A DNA stretch of 64,000 nucleotides from Ensifer adhaerens (GTDB lineage Bacteria > Pseudomonadota > Alphaproteobacteria > Rhizobiales > Rhizobiaceae). This document shows positions 37,318 to 45,820 of this stretch, one piece after another. How positions within the stretch are numbered: the first letter of the stretch is position 1; every line of letters starts with the position of its first letter. A model generated the notes under the pieces. It was not told the origin of the DNA and ran no database searches. It saw only the letters and a list, made by a program, of their open reading frames with translations. Location of the stretch: positions 2,728,001 to 2,792,000 of the forward strand of contig NZ_CP015880.1 in NCBI RefSeq assembly GCF_000697965.2, in the 5' to 3' direction. A program made the translations under genes and the position numbers.

Positions 37318-37325
37318 TCAAAGTT

Positions 37326-37345
37326 GCGGCGCTCCAGGGCGCCGC
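37326..37345. terminator. Stem-loop between convergent genes
   Basis: GCGGCGC and GCGCCGC form a 7-bp stem with a 6-nt loop, followed on the plus strand by TTCTCTTT. It lies 9 bp after the M24 gene stop. Confidence 0.65.
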
Positions 37346-37376
37346 TTCTCTTTGCGCTCTTCGTCGGGCCCTGCGG

Positions 37377-37628
37377 CTATAGAACCGGCCGCTTGCGCGG
37401 CTTCGCGAGCTCGCTCCCCTTCTTGCCGGGTTGCTTCTTGTAGACGGGCTGCTGCTGCTCGACTGGTGGCCAGATCCAGTAATAGCCATAGGGCCTGCGC
37501 TGGATCCCCTCGTAATACTCGCCCTTCCGCGTCCGCATCTGAGCCTCGGCATCCCCCGCAGCCGCCACCATGACGAAGAACGCGCCGAGCACGGCTGCGA
37601 CCACGAACTGATATTCCGATTTCATCAT
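37377..37628 (-). CDS. Small secreted protein with Tyr/Pro-rich tail, unknown
   Basis: The 83-residue protein has a signal peptide (KSEYQFVVAAVLGAFFVMVA, cleavage near AEAQ). It is followed by a basic, aromatic region (YYEGIQRRPYGYYWIWPP) and a Lys/Arg-rich tail. AGGAG lies 8 nt before the MM start. It is probably periplasmic. It is divergent from the GntR operon. No family is recognised. Confidence 0.7.
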   Translation of the reverse strand: MMKSEYQFVVAAVLGAFFVMVAAAGDAEAQMRTRKGEYYEGIQRRPYGYYWIWPPVEQQQPVYKKQPGKKGSELAKPRKRPVL

Positions 37629-37703
37629 CACCAGAGCTCCTTGCCTCCCTTGTCTACGCCTGAGGCGGGCGGGGTCAACAGTTGTGCGTCTATCAGTTCT
37701 TGC

Positions 37704-37751
37704 TTGACGACCCCAACTGGCTTGATCATATTGGTGAGATGTCAGACCAAT
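37704..37751 (+). promoter_or_regulatory. Promoter with overlapping GntR-type operator
   Basis: TTGACG (37704-37709) and CATATT (37727-37732) are 17 bp apart, a good sigma70 pair. The inverted repeat ATTGGT-N10-ACCAAT (37730-37751) overlaps the -10 and the likely start point. It lies 23 bp before the gntR ATG, consistent with autorepression of the whole operon. Confidence 0.6.
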
Positions 37752-37774
37752 TTGGCCTCTGGGGAGGGAGCCGA

Positions 37775-38491
37775 ATGAATGAACCGGCAAGAGCGGCACT
37801 GATGCCCCTGCCCCCGGCCGACCGGGCTCAGCAGGTGATTGCCGCGTTGGCTGACTACATCGAACAATCGGGCCTGAAACCCGGCGAACGCCTGCCGGCC
37901 GAGCGCGAGCTGATGACGGCGCTGGCCGTCGGCCGCTCCACGATCCGTGAGGTCATTCGCCACTTCCAGGCACTCGGCGTCGTCGAGGCGCGCAAGGGCA
38001 GCGGCACCTATCTCTTGCGCACGATCTCCGGCGCGACCGTCCATATGCCGCTCACGCTCGACGCGGCGCACCTGCGCGACGTGCTGTTGATGACGCTCGA
38101 AGTGCGCCGCGGCATCGAAGTCGAAGCCAACATGGTCGCCGCCCGCCGGCGCACCGAAGACGACCTGAAGGTCATCGAAATCAGGCTCAACGAAATGGAG
38201 CGCGTGCATATCGCCAAGGGCACGTCGGGGCCGGAAGACCTGGCCTTTCATCTGGCGATCTACGACGCCACCCACAATCCGCTCTTTCGCCAGCTGCTCG
38301 AACAAATGCGCGAGGCCTTCGAGCGCTTTTGGGACCATCCTTTCGACCGAACGGATTTTGCCCGTCGCTCCTTCCCGTTCCACCGCACCCTCTTCAACGC
38401 GATCGCTGCTCAGGACCCTGAGACCGCGCGCGAAGAAACGCTGAAAATCCTCGCGATCGTCGAGGAAGACATCAAGGAAATGTCCAAATGA
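37775..38491 (+). CDS. GntR-family (FadR/FCD) transcriptional regulator
   Basis: The protein has 238 residues. The winged HTH is AALADYIEQSGLKPGERLPAERELMTALAVGRSTIREVIRHF, and the FCD domain has DLAFHLAIYDATHNPLF and SFPFHRTLFNAI, each with a metal-type His. The start MNEPARAALM has GGGAGGGAG upstream. It is the first gene of an operon with a Cys/Met-type lyase and an ABC transporter; the stop overlaps the lyase start (ATGA). Confidence 0.9.
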   Translation: MNEPARAALMPLPPADRAQQVIAALADYIEQSGLKPGERLPAERELMTALAVGRSTIREVIRHFQALGVVEARKGSGTYLLRTISGATVHMPLTLDAAHLRDVLLMTLEVRRGIEVEANMVAARRRTEDDLKVIEIRLNEMERVHIAKGTSGPEDLAFHLAIYDATHNPLFRQLLEQMREAFERFWDHPFDRTDFARRSFPFHRTLFNAIAAQDPETAREETLKILAIVEEDIKEMSK

Positions 38492-39660
38492 CCAACGGCC
38501 TCGATCCGTTCGACCACGCCTCGCTGATCGTCGCGCATGACGAAGGCCACGCCTTCGACGCCGTCGTGCCGCCGATCGTGCAGACCTCGCTCTTCACCTT
38601 CAAGGACTATGACGACATGGTCGCCTCCTACCGGGGCGAGCGCGTGCGGCCGATCTATACCCGCGGCCTCAACCCGACTGTGCGCATGTTCGAGGAGATG
38701 CTGGCGAAACTCGAAGGCGGCGAGGACGCGATCGGTTTTGCGAGCGGCATGTCGGCGATCTCCTCGACCGTGCTTTCCTTCGTCGAGCCGGGCGACCGGA
38801 TCGTTGCCGTCAACCATGTCTATCCCGATGCCTTCCGCCTGTTCGGCACGCATCTGAAGCGCATGAAGATCGAAGTGACCTATGTCGACGGCCGCGACGA
38901 GGAAGCGGTCGCCAAGGCGCTGCCCGGCGCCAAGCTCTTCTACATGGAAAGCCCGACGAGTTGGGTAATGGACACCCACGACGTCGCTTCCCTTGCCCGC
39001 CTGGCGAAGGACCAGGGCATCATCACCGCGATCGACAACAGCTGGGCGAGCCCGATCTTCCAGCAGCCGATCTCGCTCGGCGTCGATCTCGTCATCCATT
39101 CGGCCTCGAAATATCTCGGCGGCCACTCGGACGTCGTCGCCGGCGTCGTCACCGGATCAAAGGAACTGATCGGCCGCATCCGTTCCGAAGCCTATCCCTA
39201 TCTCGGCGGCAAGCTTTCGCCCTTCGACGCCTGGCTCTTGATCCGCGGTCTGCGTACCTTGCCGATCCGGATGAAGTCGCACGAGCGCTCGGCGCTTGAA
39301 GTCGCGCGCCGCCTGCAGGCTCACCCGCTGGTCGAGACCGTCTGCCACCCCGGCCTTGGCAACACATTGCCGCCGGGCCTTTCCGGCACCTCCGGCCTCT
39401 TCTCCTTCATCTTCCGCGAGGGCGTCGACGTCAGGCGCTTCGCGGACCATCTCGAACTCTTCAAGCTCGGCGTGTCCTGGGGCGGGCATGAAAGCCTCAT
39501 CGTGCCGGGCGAAGTCGTGCTGTCGCAGAAAGCCCAGCCCAATTCCGCGGCCGCCTTCGGCATCTCGCCGCGATCGGTACGGCTCCATGTCGGTCTGGAG
39601 GGAACGGAGGCCCTCTGGAGCGATCTCGAAGCGGCGCTCGCCGTCGCTTCGACTGACTGA
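38488..39660 (+). CDS. Cys/Met-metabolism PLP-dependent lyase (cystathionine beta-lyase-like)
   Basis: The 390-residue fold-type I enzyme has the family motifs YTRGLNPTVRMFEEMLAKLE, GFASGMSAISS, the Schiff-base lysine in HSASKYLGGHSDVVAG and SWGGHESLI near the end. Family members cleave C-S or C-gamma bonds of cystathionine and methionine-like substrates. It is translationally coupled to a GntR regulator and followed by a carbohydrate-type ABC transporter, which is unlike a housekeeping metC. This suggests a dedicated imported thioether substrate (inference). Confidence 0.85.
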   Translation: MTNGLDPFDHASLIVAHDEGHAFDAVVPPIVQTSLFTFKDYDDMVASYRGERVRPIYTRGLNPTVRMFEEMLAKLEGGEDAIGFASGMSAISSTVLSFVEPGDRIVAVNHVYPDAFRLFGTHLKRMKIEVTYVDGRDEEAVAKALPGAKLFYMESPTSWVMDTHDVASLARLAKDQGIITAIDNSWASPIFQQPISLGVDLVIHSASKYLGGHSDVVAGVVTGSKELIGRIRSEAYPYLGGKLSPFDAWLLIRGLRTLPIRMKSHERSALEVARRLQAHPLVETVCHPGLGNTLPPGLSGTSGLFSFIFREGVDVRRFADHLELFKLGVSWGGHESLIVPGEVVLSQKAQPNSAAAFGISPRSVRLHVGLEGTEALWSDLEAALAVASTD

Positions 39661-39666
39661 CTGGAG

Positions 39667-39682
39667 CGGGATCAGGATCCCG
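39667..39682 (+). terminator. Short stem-loop between lyase and binding-protein genes
   Basis: CGGGATC and GATCCCG pair across a 2-nt loop, 6 bp after the lyase stop. The loop is tight and the role is uncertain. Confidence 0.35.
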
Positions 39683-39729
39683 GTCCGCCCACTTTGAACC
39701 AAAACCAACGAAGAAAAGAGGGAACAGAA

Positions 39730-40992
39730 ATGAAGAAACTGATCACTGCCACGCTTCTCGCCAGCCTCATGGCCGGAAGCGCGCTCGCCGACACCAAACT
39801 GAAGCTCGTCGAGGTCATCACCAGCCCCGAGCGCACCGAGACGCTGAAGTCGATCGTCGCCAAGTTCGAGGCCGCCAACCCCGGCACGACGGTCGAGATC
39901 ATCTCCCTGCCCTGGGGCGAAGCCTTCCAGAAGTTCGCGACCATGGTTTCGGCCGGCGAACTGCCTGACGTGATGGAAATGCCCGACACCTGGCTGTCGC
40001 TCTATGCCAACAACGGCATGCTCGAAAGCCTCGAGCCCTACCTCGCCAAGTGGGAACACACCGGCGGCCTGACGGAACGCGCGCTCGAACTCGGCCGCGA
40101 CGTCAACGACACCGCCTACATGCTGCCCTACGGCTTCTACCTGCGCGCCATGTTCTACAACAAGAAGCTCTTGTCGGAAGCCGGCGTCAACGAGCCGCCA
40201 AAGACCATGGACGATTTCGTCAAGGCGTCGGAAGCCGTCTCGAAGCTTCCGGGCAAGTCCGGCTACTGCCTGCGCGGCGGCCCGGGTGGACTCAACGGCT
40301 GGGTGATGTTCGGCGCCACCATGGCCGGCAGCAACACCTTCTTCAATGAGGACGGCACCTCGACCATGAACAGCGAAGGCTGGGTCAAGGGCCTCACCTG
40401 GGTGATCGATCTCTACAAGAAGGGGCTGGCGCCGAAGGACAGCGTCAACTGGGGCTTCAATGAAATCGTCGCCGGTTTCTACAGCGGCACCTGCGCCTTC
40501 CTCGACCAGGACCCGGATGCTCTGATCGCGATTGCCGAGCGCATGAAATCGGAAGACTTCGGCGTCACCACCATGCCGAAGGGCCCGAGCGGCAAGGCTT
40601 TCACAACCATCGGCTTTGCCGGCTGGTCGATGCTGTCGGCAAGCCAGAACAAGGACCTCTCCTGGAAGCTGATCGAGACGCTCGAAGGGCCGGAAGGCAA
40701 CATCGAGTGGAACAAACGCACTGGGGCGCTTCCGGTACACAAGTCGGCCGAGAAGGATCCCTTCTATGCCAGCGCGCAGTTCAAGGGCTGGTTCGACGAA
40801 CTTGCCGACAAGGACGTCGTCCTGACTGTGATGCCGACCTACCTCGAGGAATTCGCCTTCTTCAAGGACTCGCTTGCCATCAAGACGACCCAGGAAGCCT
40901 TGCTCGGCGATATCACGCCGCAGCAACTCGCCGACCAGTGGGCCGACTACCTCACCAAGGCACAGCAGAAGTTCCTCGCCAGCAAGAAGTAA
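39730..40992 (+). CDS. ABC transporter substrate-binding protein, CUT1 (carbohydrate) type
   Basis: The 420-residue periplasmic protein has a signal peptide (about 1-20, ending SALAD). Family-1 features follow: ETLKSIVAKFEAANPGTTVEIISLPWGE and DVMEMPDTWLSLYANNG. A GAGGGAACAG site precedes the ATG. It is followed by two permeases and an ATPase. The ligand is unknown; a glycoside or an S-linked compound would fit the linked lyase. Confidence 0.9.
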   Translation: MKKLITATLLASLMAGSALADTKLKLVEVITSPERTETLKSIVAKFEAANPGTTVEIISLPWGEAFQKFATMVSAGELPDVMEMPDTWLSLYANNGMLESLEPYLAKWEHTGGLTERALELGRDVNDTAYMLPYGFYLRAMFYNKKLLSEAGVNEPPKTMDDFVKASEAVSKLPGKSGYCLRGGPGGLNGWVMFGATMAGSNTFFNEDGTSTMNSEGWVKGLTWVIDLYKKGLAPKDSVNWGFNEIVAGFYSGTCAFLDQDPDALIAIAERMKSEDFGVTTMPKGPSGKAFTTIGFAGWSMLSASQNKDLSWKLIETLEGPEGNIEWNKRTGALPVHKSAEKDPFYASAQFKGWFDELADKDVVLTVMPTYLEEFAFFKDSLAIKTTQEALLGDITPQQLADQWADYLTKAQQKFLASKK

Positions 40993-40998
40993 GCTTTT

Positions 40999-41026
40999 GG
41001 CCGGCGGCGGTTCGCCGCCGCCGGCC
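40999..41026 (+). terminator. 12-bp perfect stem with UUCG loop
   Basis: GGCCGGCGGCGG pairs perfectly with CCGCCGCCGGCC across TTCG, an unusually stable tetraloop hairpin. It starts 6 bp after the binding-protein stop and lacks a T-run, so it probably stabilises the upstream mRNA and reduces read-through into the permeases. Confidence 0.75.
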
Positions 41027-41138
41027 CTCATAACTCTTTGAGCGGAATGAAGTGTGCGCGGTCTCCGCCCTTCCCGCTCCGACCTAGAATCGAGGCACGC
41101 CCGAAAAACCGGCGGCCGCACAGGGGAAATTTCGATCG

Positions 41139-42074
41139 ATGGCCTATGTCGCCCGCCAAAGCGGCCTGCCGGCAAGCAGGACGCCGCTGAAGAAGCGCAT
41201 CGCCGATGGCGCCGCACCCTATCTCTATAGCGCGCCGGCGCTGATCCTGATCGTCACCGTGATGCTGGTGCCGCTGGTGCTCGGCGTCTCCTACGCCTTC
41301 CGCGATATCCAGCTCCTGAACCCGTTCTCCGGCGCCTATATCGGTCTTGATCATTTCCGGGCGCTGTCCGAGGACCAGGCCTTCTATCGGGCGTTGCGCA
41401 ATACGCTCTGGTGGACCGGTGCCTCGGTCTTCTTCCAGTTCGTTTTCGGTCTGATCCTCGCATTGCTGCTCGACAAGCCCTTCTACGGCCGCGGCCTCGC
41501 CCAGGCGCTCGTCTTCCTCCCGTGGGCGGTGCCGAGTTTCCTCGCCGGCCTCAACTGGGCCTGGCTGTTCAATCCGGTCGTCGGCCCCCTGCCGCACTGG
41601 CTCTTCGGCCTCGGCATCATGAGCGAGCCGAACAACATCCTGTCCGACCCGCAGCTTGCCATGTGGGGGCCGATCATCGCCAATGTCTGGTGGGGCATAC
41701 CCTTCTTCGCGATCACGCTTCTGGCCGCCCTTCAGGCGATCCCCCGCGACCTCTACGAGGCCGCCAGCATCGACGGCGCCGGCCCAGTGCAACGTTTCCT
41801 GTCGATCACCCTCCCCTTCCTTGCACCGACGATCGCCATCACCATCCTCTTGCGCACCGTCTGGATCTCCAACTTCGCCGATCTCATCATCGTCATGACC
41901 AATGGCGGACCGGCCGACCGCACCCAGATCGTCGCCAGCTACATCTTCACCCAGGCCTTCAAGCGGCTGGATTTCGGTTACGCCTCGGCGATCGCGCTCG
42001 TGCTCCTGGCGCTGCTGCTCGCCTATTCGATGCTGATCGTCATCCTGCGGCAATGGCTCCTGAGCAAGGATTGA
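41139..42074 (+). CDS. ABC transporter permease, CUT1 (MalF-like) type
   Basis: The 311-residue protein has about six transmembrane segments and the EAA loop YEAASIDGAGPVQRFLSITLPFL. The start MAYVARQSGLP has an AGGGGAA upstream. It pairs with the next permease, whose start lies 4 bp after this stop. Confidence 0.9.
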   Translation: MAYVARQSGLPASRTPLKKRIADGAAPYLYSAPALILIVTVMLVPLVLGVSYAFRDIQLLNPFSGAYIGLDHFRALSEDQAFYRALRNTLWWTGASVFFQFVFGLILALLLDKPFYGRGLAQALVFLPWAVPSFLAGLNWAWLFNPVVGPLPHWLFGLGIMSEPNNILSDPQLAMWGPIIANVWWGIPFFAITLLAALQAIPRDLYEAASIDGAGPVQRFLSITLPFLAPTIAITILLRTVWISNFADLIIVMTNGGPADRTQIVASYIFTQAFKRLDFGYASAIALVLLALLLAYSMLIVILRQWLLSKD

Positions 42075-42078
42075 ACCG

Positions 42079-42912
42079 ATGCGCGTCAAACCTCTTTTCC
42101 TCATGATCGCGCACCGGCTGGCAATCCTTGCCTATATCGCGTTTGCGCTCTTCCCGCTCTACTGGCTGCTGAAGGTCGCCGTCACGCCCAACGATCTGCT
42201 CTACTCCGAAGGCATTCGAATGTGGCCGTCGCGCGCCAGTCTTGAGCACTTCGATTTCGTGCTCCGCCACAGCGCCTTTCCGGTGTTCTTCAAGAACAGC
42301 CTGATCGTCTCGGGTTCCACCGCCGTCATCGTCACCATCCTCGCCTCGCTCTCGGGCTACGCCCTGTCGCGCTTCAATTTCCGCGGCAAGTACTGGCTGG
42401 TGGCGCTGATGCTCCTGACGCAGATGTTCCCGCTGGTGATGCTGGTGGCGCCGATCTTCAAGATCCTCTCGCCGCTCGGGCTGACCAACAGCCTGACCGG
42501 GCTCGTCATCGTCTACACCGCCTTCAACGTGCCGTTTGCCACCTTCCTGATGCAGTCCTTCTTCGACGGCATCCCGAAGGATCTGGAGGAGGCCGCGATG
42601 ATCGACGGCGCCACTCAATTCGTCGCCTTCCGCCAGATCATCCTGCCGCTGACGCTGCCCGGCATTGCCGCAACGCTCGGCTTCGTCTTCACCGCAGCGT
42701 GGAGCGAGCTACTGTTCTCGCTGATGCTGATCTCCGGCAACGATCAGGCGACGTTCCCCGTCGGGCTTCTGTCCTTCGTGTCGAAGTTCTCCGTCGACTT
42801 CGGGCAGATGATGGCCGCCGGCGTGCTCGCGCTCATCCCCGCCTGCCTCTTCTTCCTGCTCATTCAACGCTATCTCGTCCAGGGCCTCACGGCCGGCGCG
42901 GTCAAAGGCTGA
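42079..42912 (+). CDS. ABC transporter permease, CUT1 (MalG-like) type
   Basis: The 277-residue protein has about six transmembrane segments and the EAA loop LEEAAMIDGATQFVAFRQIILPLTLPG. An AAGGA lies just before the start. It is followed by the ATPase gene 11 bp downstream. Confidence 0.9.
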   Translation: MRVKPLFLMIAHRLAILAYIAFALFPLYWLLKVAVTPNDLLYSEGIRMWPSRASLEHFDFVLRHSAFPVFFKNSLIVSGSTAVIVTILASLSGYALSRFNFRGKYWLVALMLLTQMFPLVMLVAPIFKILSPLGLTNSLTGLVIVYTAFNVPFATFLMQSFFDGIPKDLEEAAMIDGATQFVAFRQIILPLTLPGIAATLGFVFTAAWSELLFSLMLISGNDQATFPVGLLSFVSKFSVDFGQMMAAGVLALIPACLFFLLIQRYLVQGLTAGAVKG

Positions 42913-42923
42913 GGATTGTTCTC

Positions 42924-43991
42924 ATGGCTTCCATCGATATCGCCAATATCCAGAAATCCTACGGCATCCACCCGGTCCTGCACGATGTCGACCTGAAGAT
43001 CGGCGACGGCGAATTCGTCGTGCTCGTCGGCCCGTCAGGCTGCGGCAAGTCCACGCTTCTGCGCATGATCGCCGGGCTCGAAAGCGTGACCTCGGGCGAA
43101 ATCCGCATCGCCGGAAAACGCGTCAACGAACTGGCCCCGAAGGACCGCGACATCGCCATGGTGTTTCAGTCCTACGCGCTCTATCCGCACATGTCGGTCG
43201 CCAAGAATATGAGCTACAGCCTGAGGCTGAGGAAGGTCGCCAAGGAAAAGATCGCAAGCGTCGTCTCGGGCGCTGCCGCCAAGCTCGGTCTCGACCCGCT
43301 GCTCGAACGCCGCCCCCGTGCACTTTCGGGCGGACAGCGCCAGCGCGTCGCCATGGGCCGGGCCATCGTGCGCGAACCCAAGGCGTTTCTCTTCGATGAG
43401 CCGCTCTCCAACCTCGACGCGCGCCTCCGCGAACAGATGCGCGCCGAGATCAAGAAGCTGCACAAGGACTTGGGCGCCACCTCGATTTACGTCACCCACG
43501 ACCAGATCGAGGCGATGACGCTCGCCGACCGGATCGTCGCCATGAACGGCGGCTTCGTCCAGCAGGTCGGAAGCCCTCTTGATCTCTATGACCGCCCGGC
43601 CAATCTCTTCGTGGCCGGCTTCATTGGGTCGCCAGGGATGAACTTCTTCGAGGGAACCTATCGCAACGGCACCGCCCCGCGCTTCGAGACCGAAGGCGGC
43701 ATCATCGTTCCGGCCCAGCCGCATCCTGCCTTGACGGACGGCGCCAGGGCGACGCTCGGCATCCGGCCGGAGCATGTCGAGATCGGCGTCGAAGGCCCGG
43801 ATGCGCTGAAAGCCAATGTCGACCTGGTCGAACCGACGGGCTTCGGCATCATCCTGCACCTCTCCTTCGGCCGTGCCGGCTTCAAGGCGTTTACCAACGA
43901 CCGCCGGTTCCTCAACGTTTCCGGCTCGCTGCCCGTACGCCTGCCGGTCGAGCGGCTGCACTTCTTCAACGCCGACGGCAATCGCGTCTGA
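42924..43991 (+). CDS. ABC transporter ATP-binding protein, CUT1 (MalK/UgpC-like) type
   Basis: The 355-residue protein has Walker A GPSGCGKST, signature LSGGQRQRVAMGRAI, Walker B AFLFDEP, H-loop VTHDQ and a C-terminal TOBE region. The start MASIDIANIQKSYG is the conserved family N-terminus. It is the last gene of the six-gene GntR-lyase-transporter operon. Confidence 0.92.
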   Translation: MASIDIANIQKSYGIHPVLHDVDLKIGDGEFVVLVGPSGCGKSTLLRMIAGLESVTSGEIRIAGKRVNELAPKDRDIAMVFQSYALYPHMSVAKNMSYSLRLRKVAKEKIASVVSGAAAKLGLDPLLERRPRALSGGQRQRVAMGRAIVREPKAFLFDEPLSNLDARLREQMRAEIKKLHKDLGATSIYVTHDQIEAMTLADRIVAMNGGFVQQVGSPLDLYDRPANLFVAGFIGSPGMNFFEGTYRNGTAPRFETEGGIIVPAQPHPALTDGARATLGIRPEHVEIGVEGPDALKANVDLVEPTGFGIILHLSFGRAGFKAFTNDRRFLNVSGSLPVRLPVERLHFFNADGNRV

Positions 43992-44032
43992 GCGCCGGCA
44001 GCGACATGGCGAAAATTTAGGCGCATCCGGCA

Positions 44033-44053
44033 AACCGGCCGGCTGCGCCGGTT
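44033..44053 (+). terminator. Stem-loop after ATPase gene
   Basis: AACCGGC and GCCGGTT form a 7-bp stem with a 7-nt loop, 42 bp after the operon's last stop. There is no T-run; weak terminator candidate. Confidence 0.4.
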
Positions 44054-44195
44054 GACTTCCACAAAGCGAGGCGTACCGTCGTCGTGTCGCAAGTATCAAC
44101 CGCCGTGGCGCCAACTTAAGAGAAGCAAGCACCGCCAAAACGACAGATTGACGATAGCCTTCCTTGCCTGCGCCCGGCGATATTGAGGAAGTGTC

Positions 44196-44582
44196 ATGCG
44201 AATTCTTGTTGTTGCCCTTGCCTTTTCGACAACGATGCTCTGTCCGTTCGCTGCCCTTTCGCAAGAGGGCGATGCGGCCGCCGGAGCCACCGTCTTCAAG
44301 AAATGCGCCGTCTGTCATGTGGCCGACAGCGACACCAACAAGGTTGGGCCATCGCTCAACCATCTGTTCGGACGAACGGCAGGCACTCATGCCGACTTCA
44401 GCTACTCACCGGCGATGATCGATGCCGGCAAGGGTGGACTCGTCTGGGATGAGGCGCATCTGCGCGACTATCTGCACAATCCAAGGACCAAGGTGAAAGG
44501 CACGAAAATGGCCTTTGCCGGTTTGAAAGATGATACGGATATCTCCAACCTCATCGCCTATCTCAAGCAGTATTCGCAGTAA
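44196..44582 (+). CDS. Class I cytochrome c, periplasmic
   Basis: The 128-residue protein has a signal peptide (about 1-23), a haem-attachment CAVCH at residues 37-41 and a likely axial Met in KGTKMAFAG near residue 105. It resembles cytochrome c2/c-550-type carriers (GPSLNHLFGRTAG). It lies upstream of the oxidase operon and could be its electron donor. GAGGAAGTG precedes the ATG. Confidence 0.9.
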   Translation: MRILVVALAFSTTMLCPFAALSQEGDAAAGATVFKKCAVCHVADSDTNKVGPSLNHLFGRTAGTHADFSYSPAMIDAGKGGLVWDEAHLRDYLHNPRTKVKGTKMAFAGLKDDTDISNLIAYLKQYSQ

Positions 44583-44661
44583 CCTGCGGAGACTAAACGC
44601 AACCGCTGCTCGCACGGAGGCGGCGAATTGCGACTGTTCGACGTTCGTGTAATAATTGCAG

Positions 44662-44764
44662 CTACAGCACCGCGTGTCTAACCAGACGCGCAAAGGTCGC
44701 TGTAGAACTTTGAATTCCTGCATGTTTTGCCGTTTGATCGGCGACGATTAACGGAAACATGCAG
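44662..44764 (+). repeat. Two-hairpin intergenic repeat element, copy 1
   Basis: Hairpin 1 has outer arms CTACAGC / GCTGTAG (44662-44705) and an inner stem around AGACGCG. Hairpin 2 has 10-bp arms CTGCATGTTT / AAACATGCAG (44718-44764). The 18-mer at 44683-44700 recurs exactly at 52488-52505. Similar elements are recalled from Sinorhizobium intergenic regions. This copy lies between the cytochrome c gene and coxM. Confidence 0.7.
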
Positions 44765-44822
44765 AAGGCTCTACGGATTGCGTATTCATGCCCACAGCCG
44801 CCAGCGGCGAGGAGGGACAGAA

Positions 44823-45665
44823 ATGGCCGTGGTAGTTGTTCTGGTTTTGGTGGCCGTCGGTTCGGTGTTGTTCCATCTGTTGAGCCCATGGTGGTGGACG
44901 CCGATCGCGTCCAACTGGAATTACATAGACAATACGCTCATCATCACCTTCTGGATTACCGGCGTCGTCTTCGTCGCCGTCGTGCTTTTCATGGCCTATT
45001 GCGTCCTGCGTTTTCGGCATCGCCCGGGAAACCGGGCGGCCTATGAACCGGAAAACAGGAAGCTCGAAGGGTGGCTTGCCGGCGGCACCACGCTCGGCGT
45101 CGCCGCCATGCTCACCCCCGGCCTTTTCGTCTGGCACCAGTTCGTGACCGTGCCGGATGGTGCGGCGGAGGTAGAAGTCGTCGGCCAGCAATGGTTGTGG
45201 AGCTTCCGGCTGCCCGGCGCAGACGGCAAGCTCGGTACGTCGGAGACCCGCGACATCACGCCGGAAAATTCGCTCGGCCTCAACCGCAACGATGCGGCCG
45301 CCCTCGACGACGTCGTCATCGAAGGCGGCGAACTGCATCTGGAGGTCGGCAAGCCGGTCAAGATCCTGCTGCGATCGGTCGACGTGCTGCATGATTTCTA
45401 CGTGCCGGAGTTCCGCGCCAAGATGGACATGGTGCCGGGCATGGTCACCTATTTCTGGCTGACGCCGACGCGCACCGGCACGTTCGAGGTGCTGTGCGCC
45501 GAACTCTGCGGCACCGGTCACCCACAGATGCGCGGCACCGTCGTTGTCGACAGTGCCGCCGATTATCAAGCCTGGCTCTCGCAACAGACGACATTCTCGC
45601 AATTGCAGGCAAAGGCAGGAACGAAAGAAACGGCGCAGGCAGTGAATGCCGCCCCGGCGCAATAA
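44823..45665 (+). CDS. coxM: Cytochrome c oxidase subunit II (CoxM-type)
   Basis: The 280-residue protein has N-terminal transmembrane segments (near residues 2-20 and 38-60, a third hydrophobic stretch near 90-104) and a periplasmic cupredoxin domain. The CuA ligands are in LHDFYVPEF and CAELCGTGHPQM. It transfers electrons from cytochrome c to subunit I. GAGGAGGG precedes the ATG. The gene order II-I-III-III-like plus a small subunit matches the coxMNOP alternative oxidase described in Bradyrhizobium; the symbol rests on that resemblance. Confidence 0.88.
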   Translation: MAVVVVLVLVAVGSVLFHLLSPWWWTPIASNWNYIDNTLIITFWITGVVFVAVVLFMAYCVLRFRHRPGNRAAYEPENRKLEGWLAGGTTLGVAAMLTPGLFVWHQFVTVPDGAAEVEVVGQQWLWSFRLPGADGKLGTSETRDITPENSLGLNRNDAAALDDVVIEGGELHLEVGKPVKILLRSVDVLHDFYVPEFRAKMDMVPGMVTYFWLTPTRTGTFEVLCAELCGTGHPQMRGTVVVDSAADYQAWLSQQTTFSQLQAKAGTKETAQAVNAAPAQ

Positions 45666-45684
45666 CAGGCGCCCCGACGGCCAA

Positions 45685-45729
45685 AGCGGGATGAGGAAAA
45701 GTGCTCGCGATTTCCGCCCGCACCCCGCT
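45685..45729 (+). repeat. Rhizobial-type hairpin element between coxM and coxN
   Basis: AGCGGG (45685-45690) pairs with CCCGCT (45724-45729) around GAGGAAAAGTG...TTTCCGCCC, an imperfect long hairpin. Such elements are frequent in rhizobial intergenic regions (from memory). Within this operon it may affect mRNA processing. Confidence 0.55.
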
Positions 45730-45820
45730 CGTGAGGAGACGCAATTCCATTGTTGGACGTGCGGAATTGCAGGTTCAAGGCGTTGGATCGAGATGATCCG
45801 GTGTTGGGAGGTTCTCGCAG

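Noticed and set aside
44662..44764. Calling the two-hairpin element a named small RNA
   Set aside because: The structure is convincing, but I could not match it with certainty to a named RNA family, so it is listed only as a repeat.
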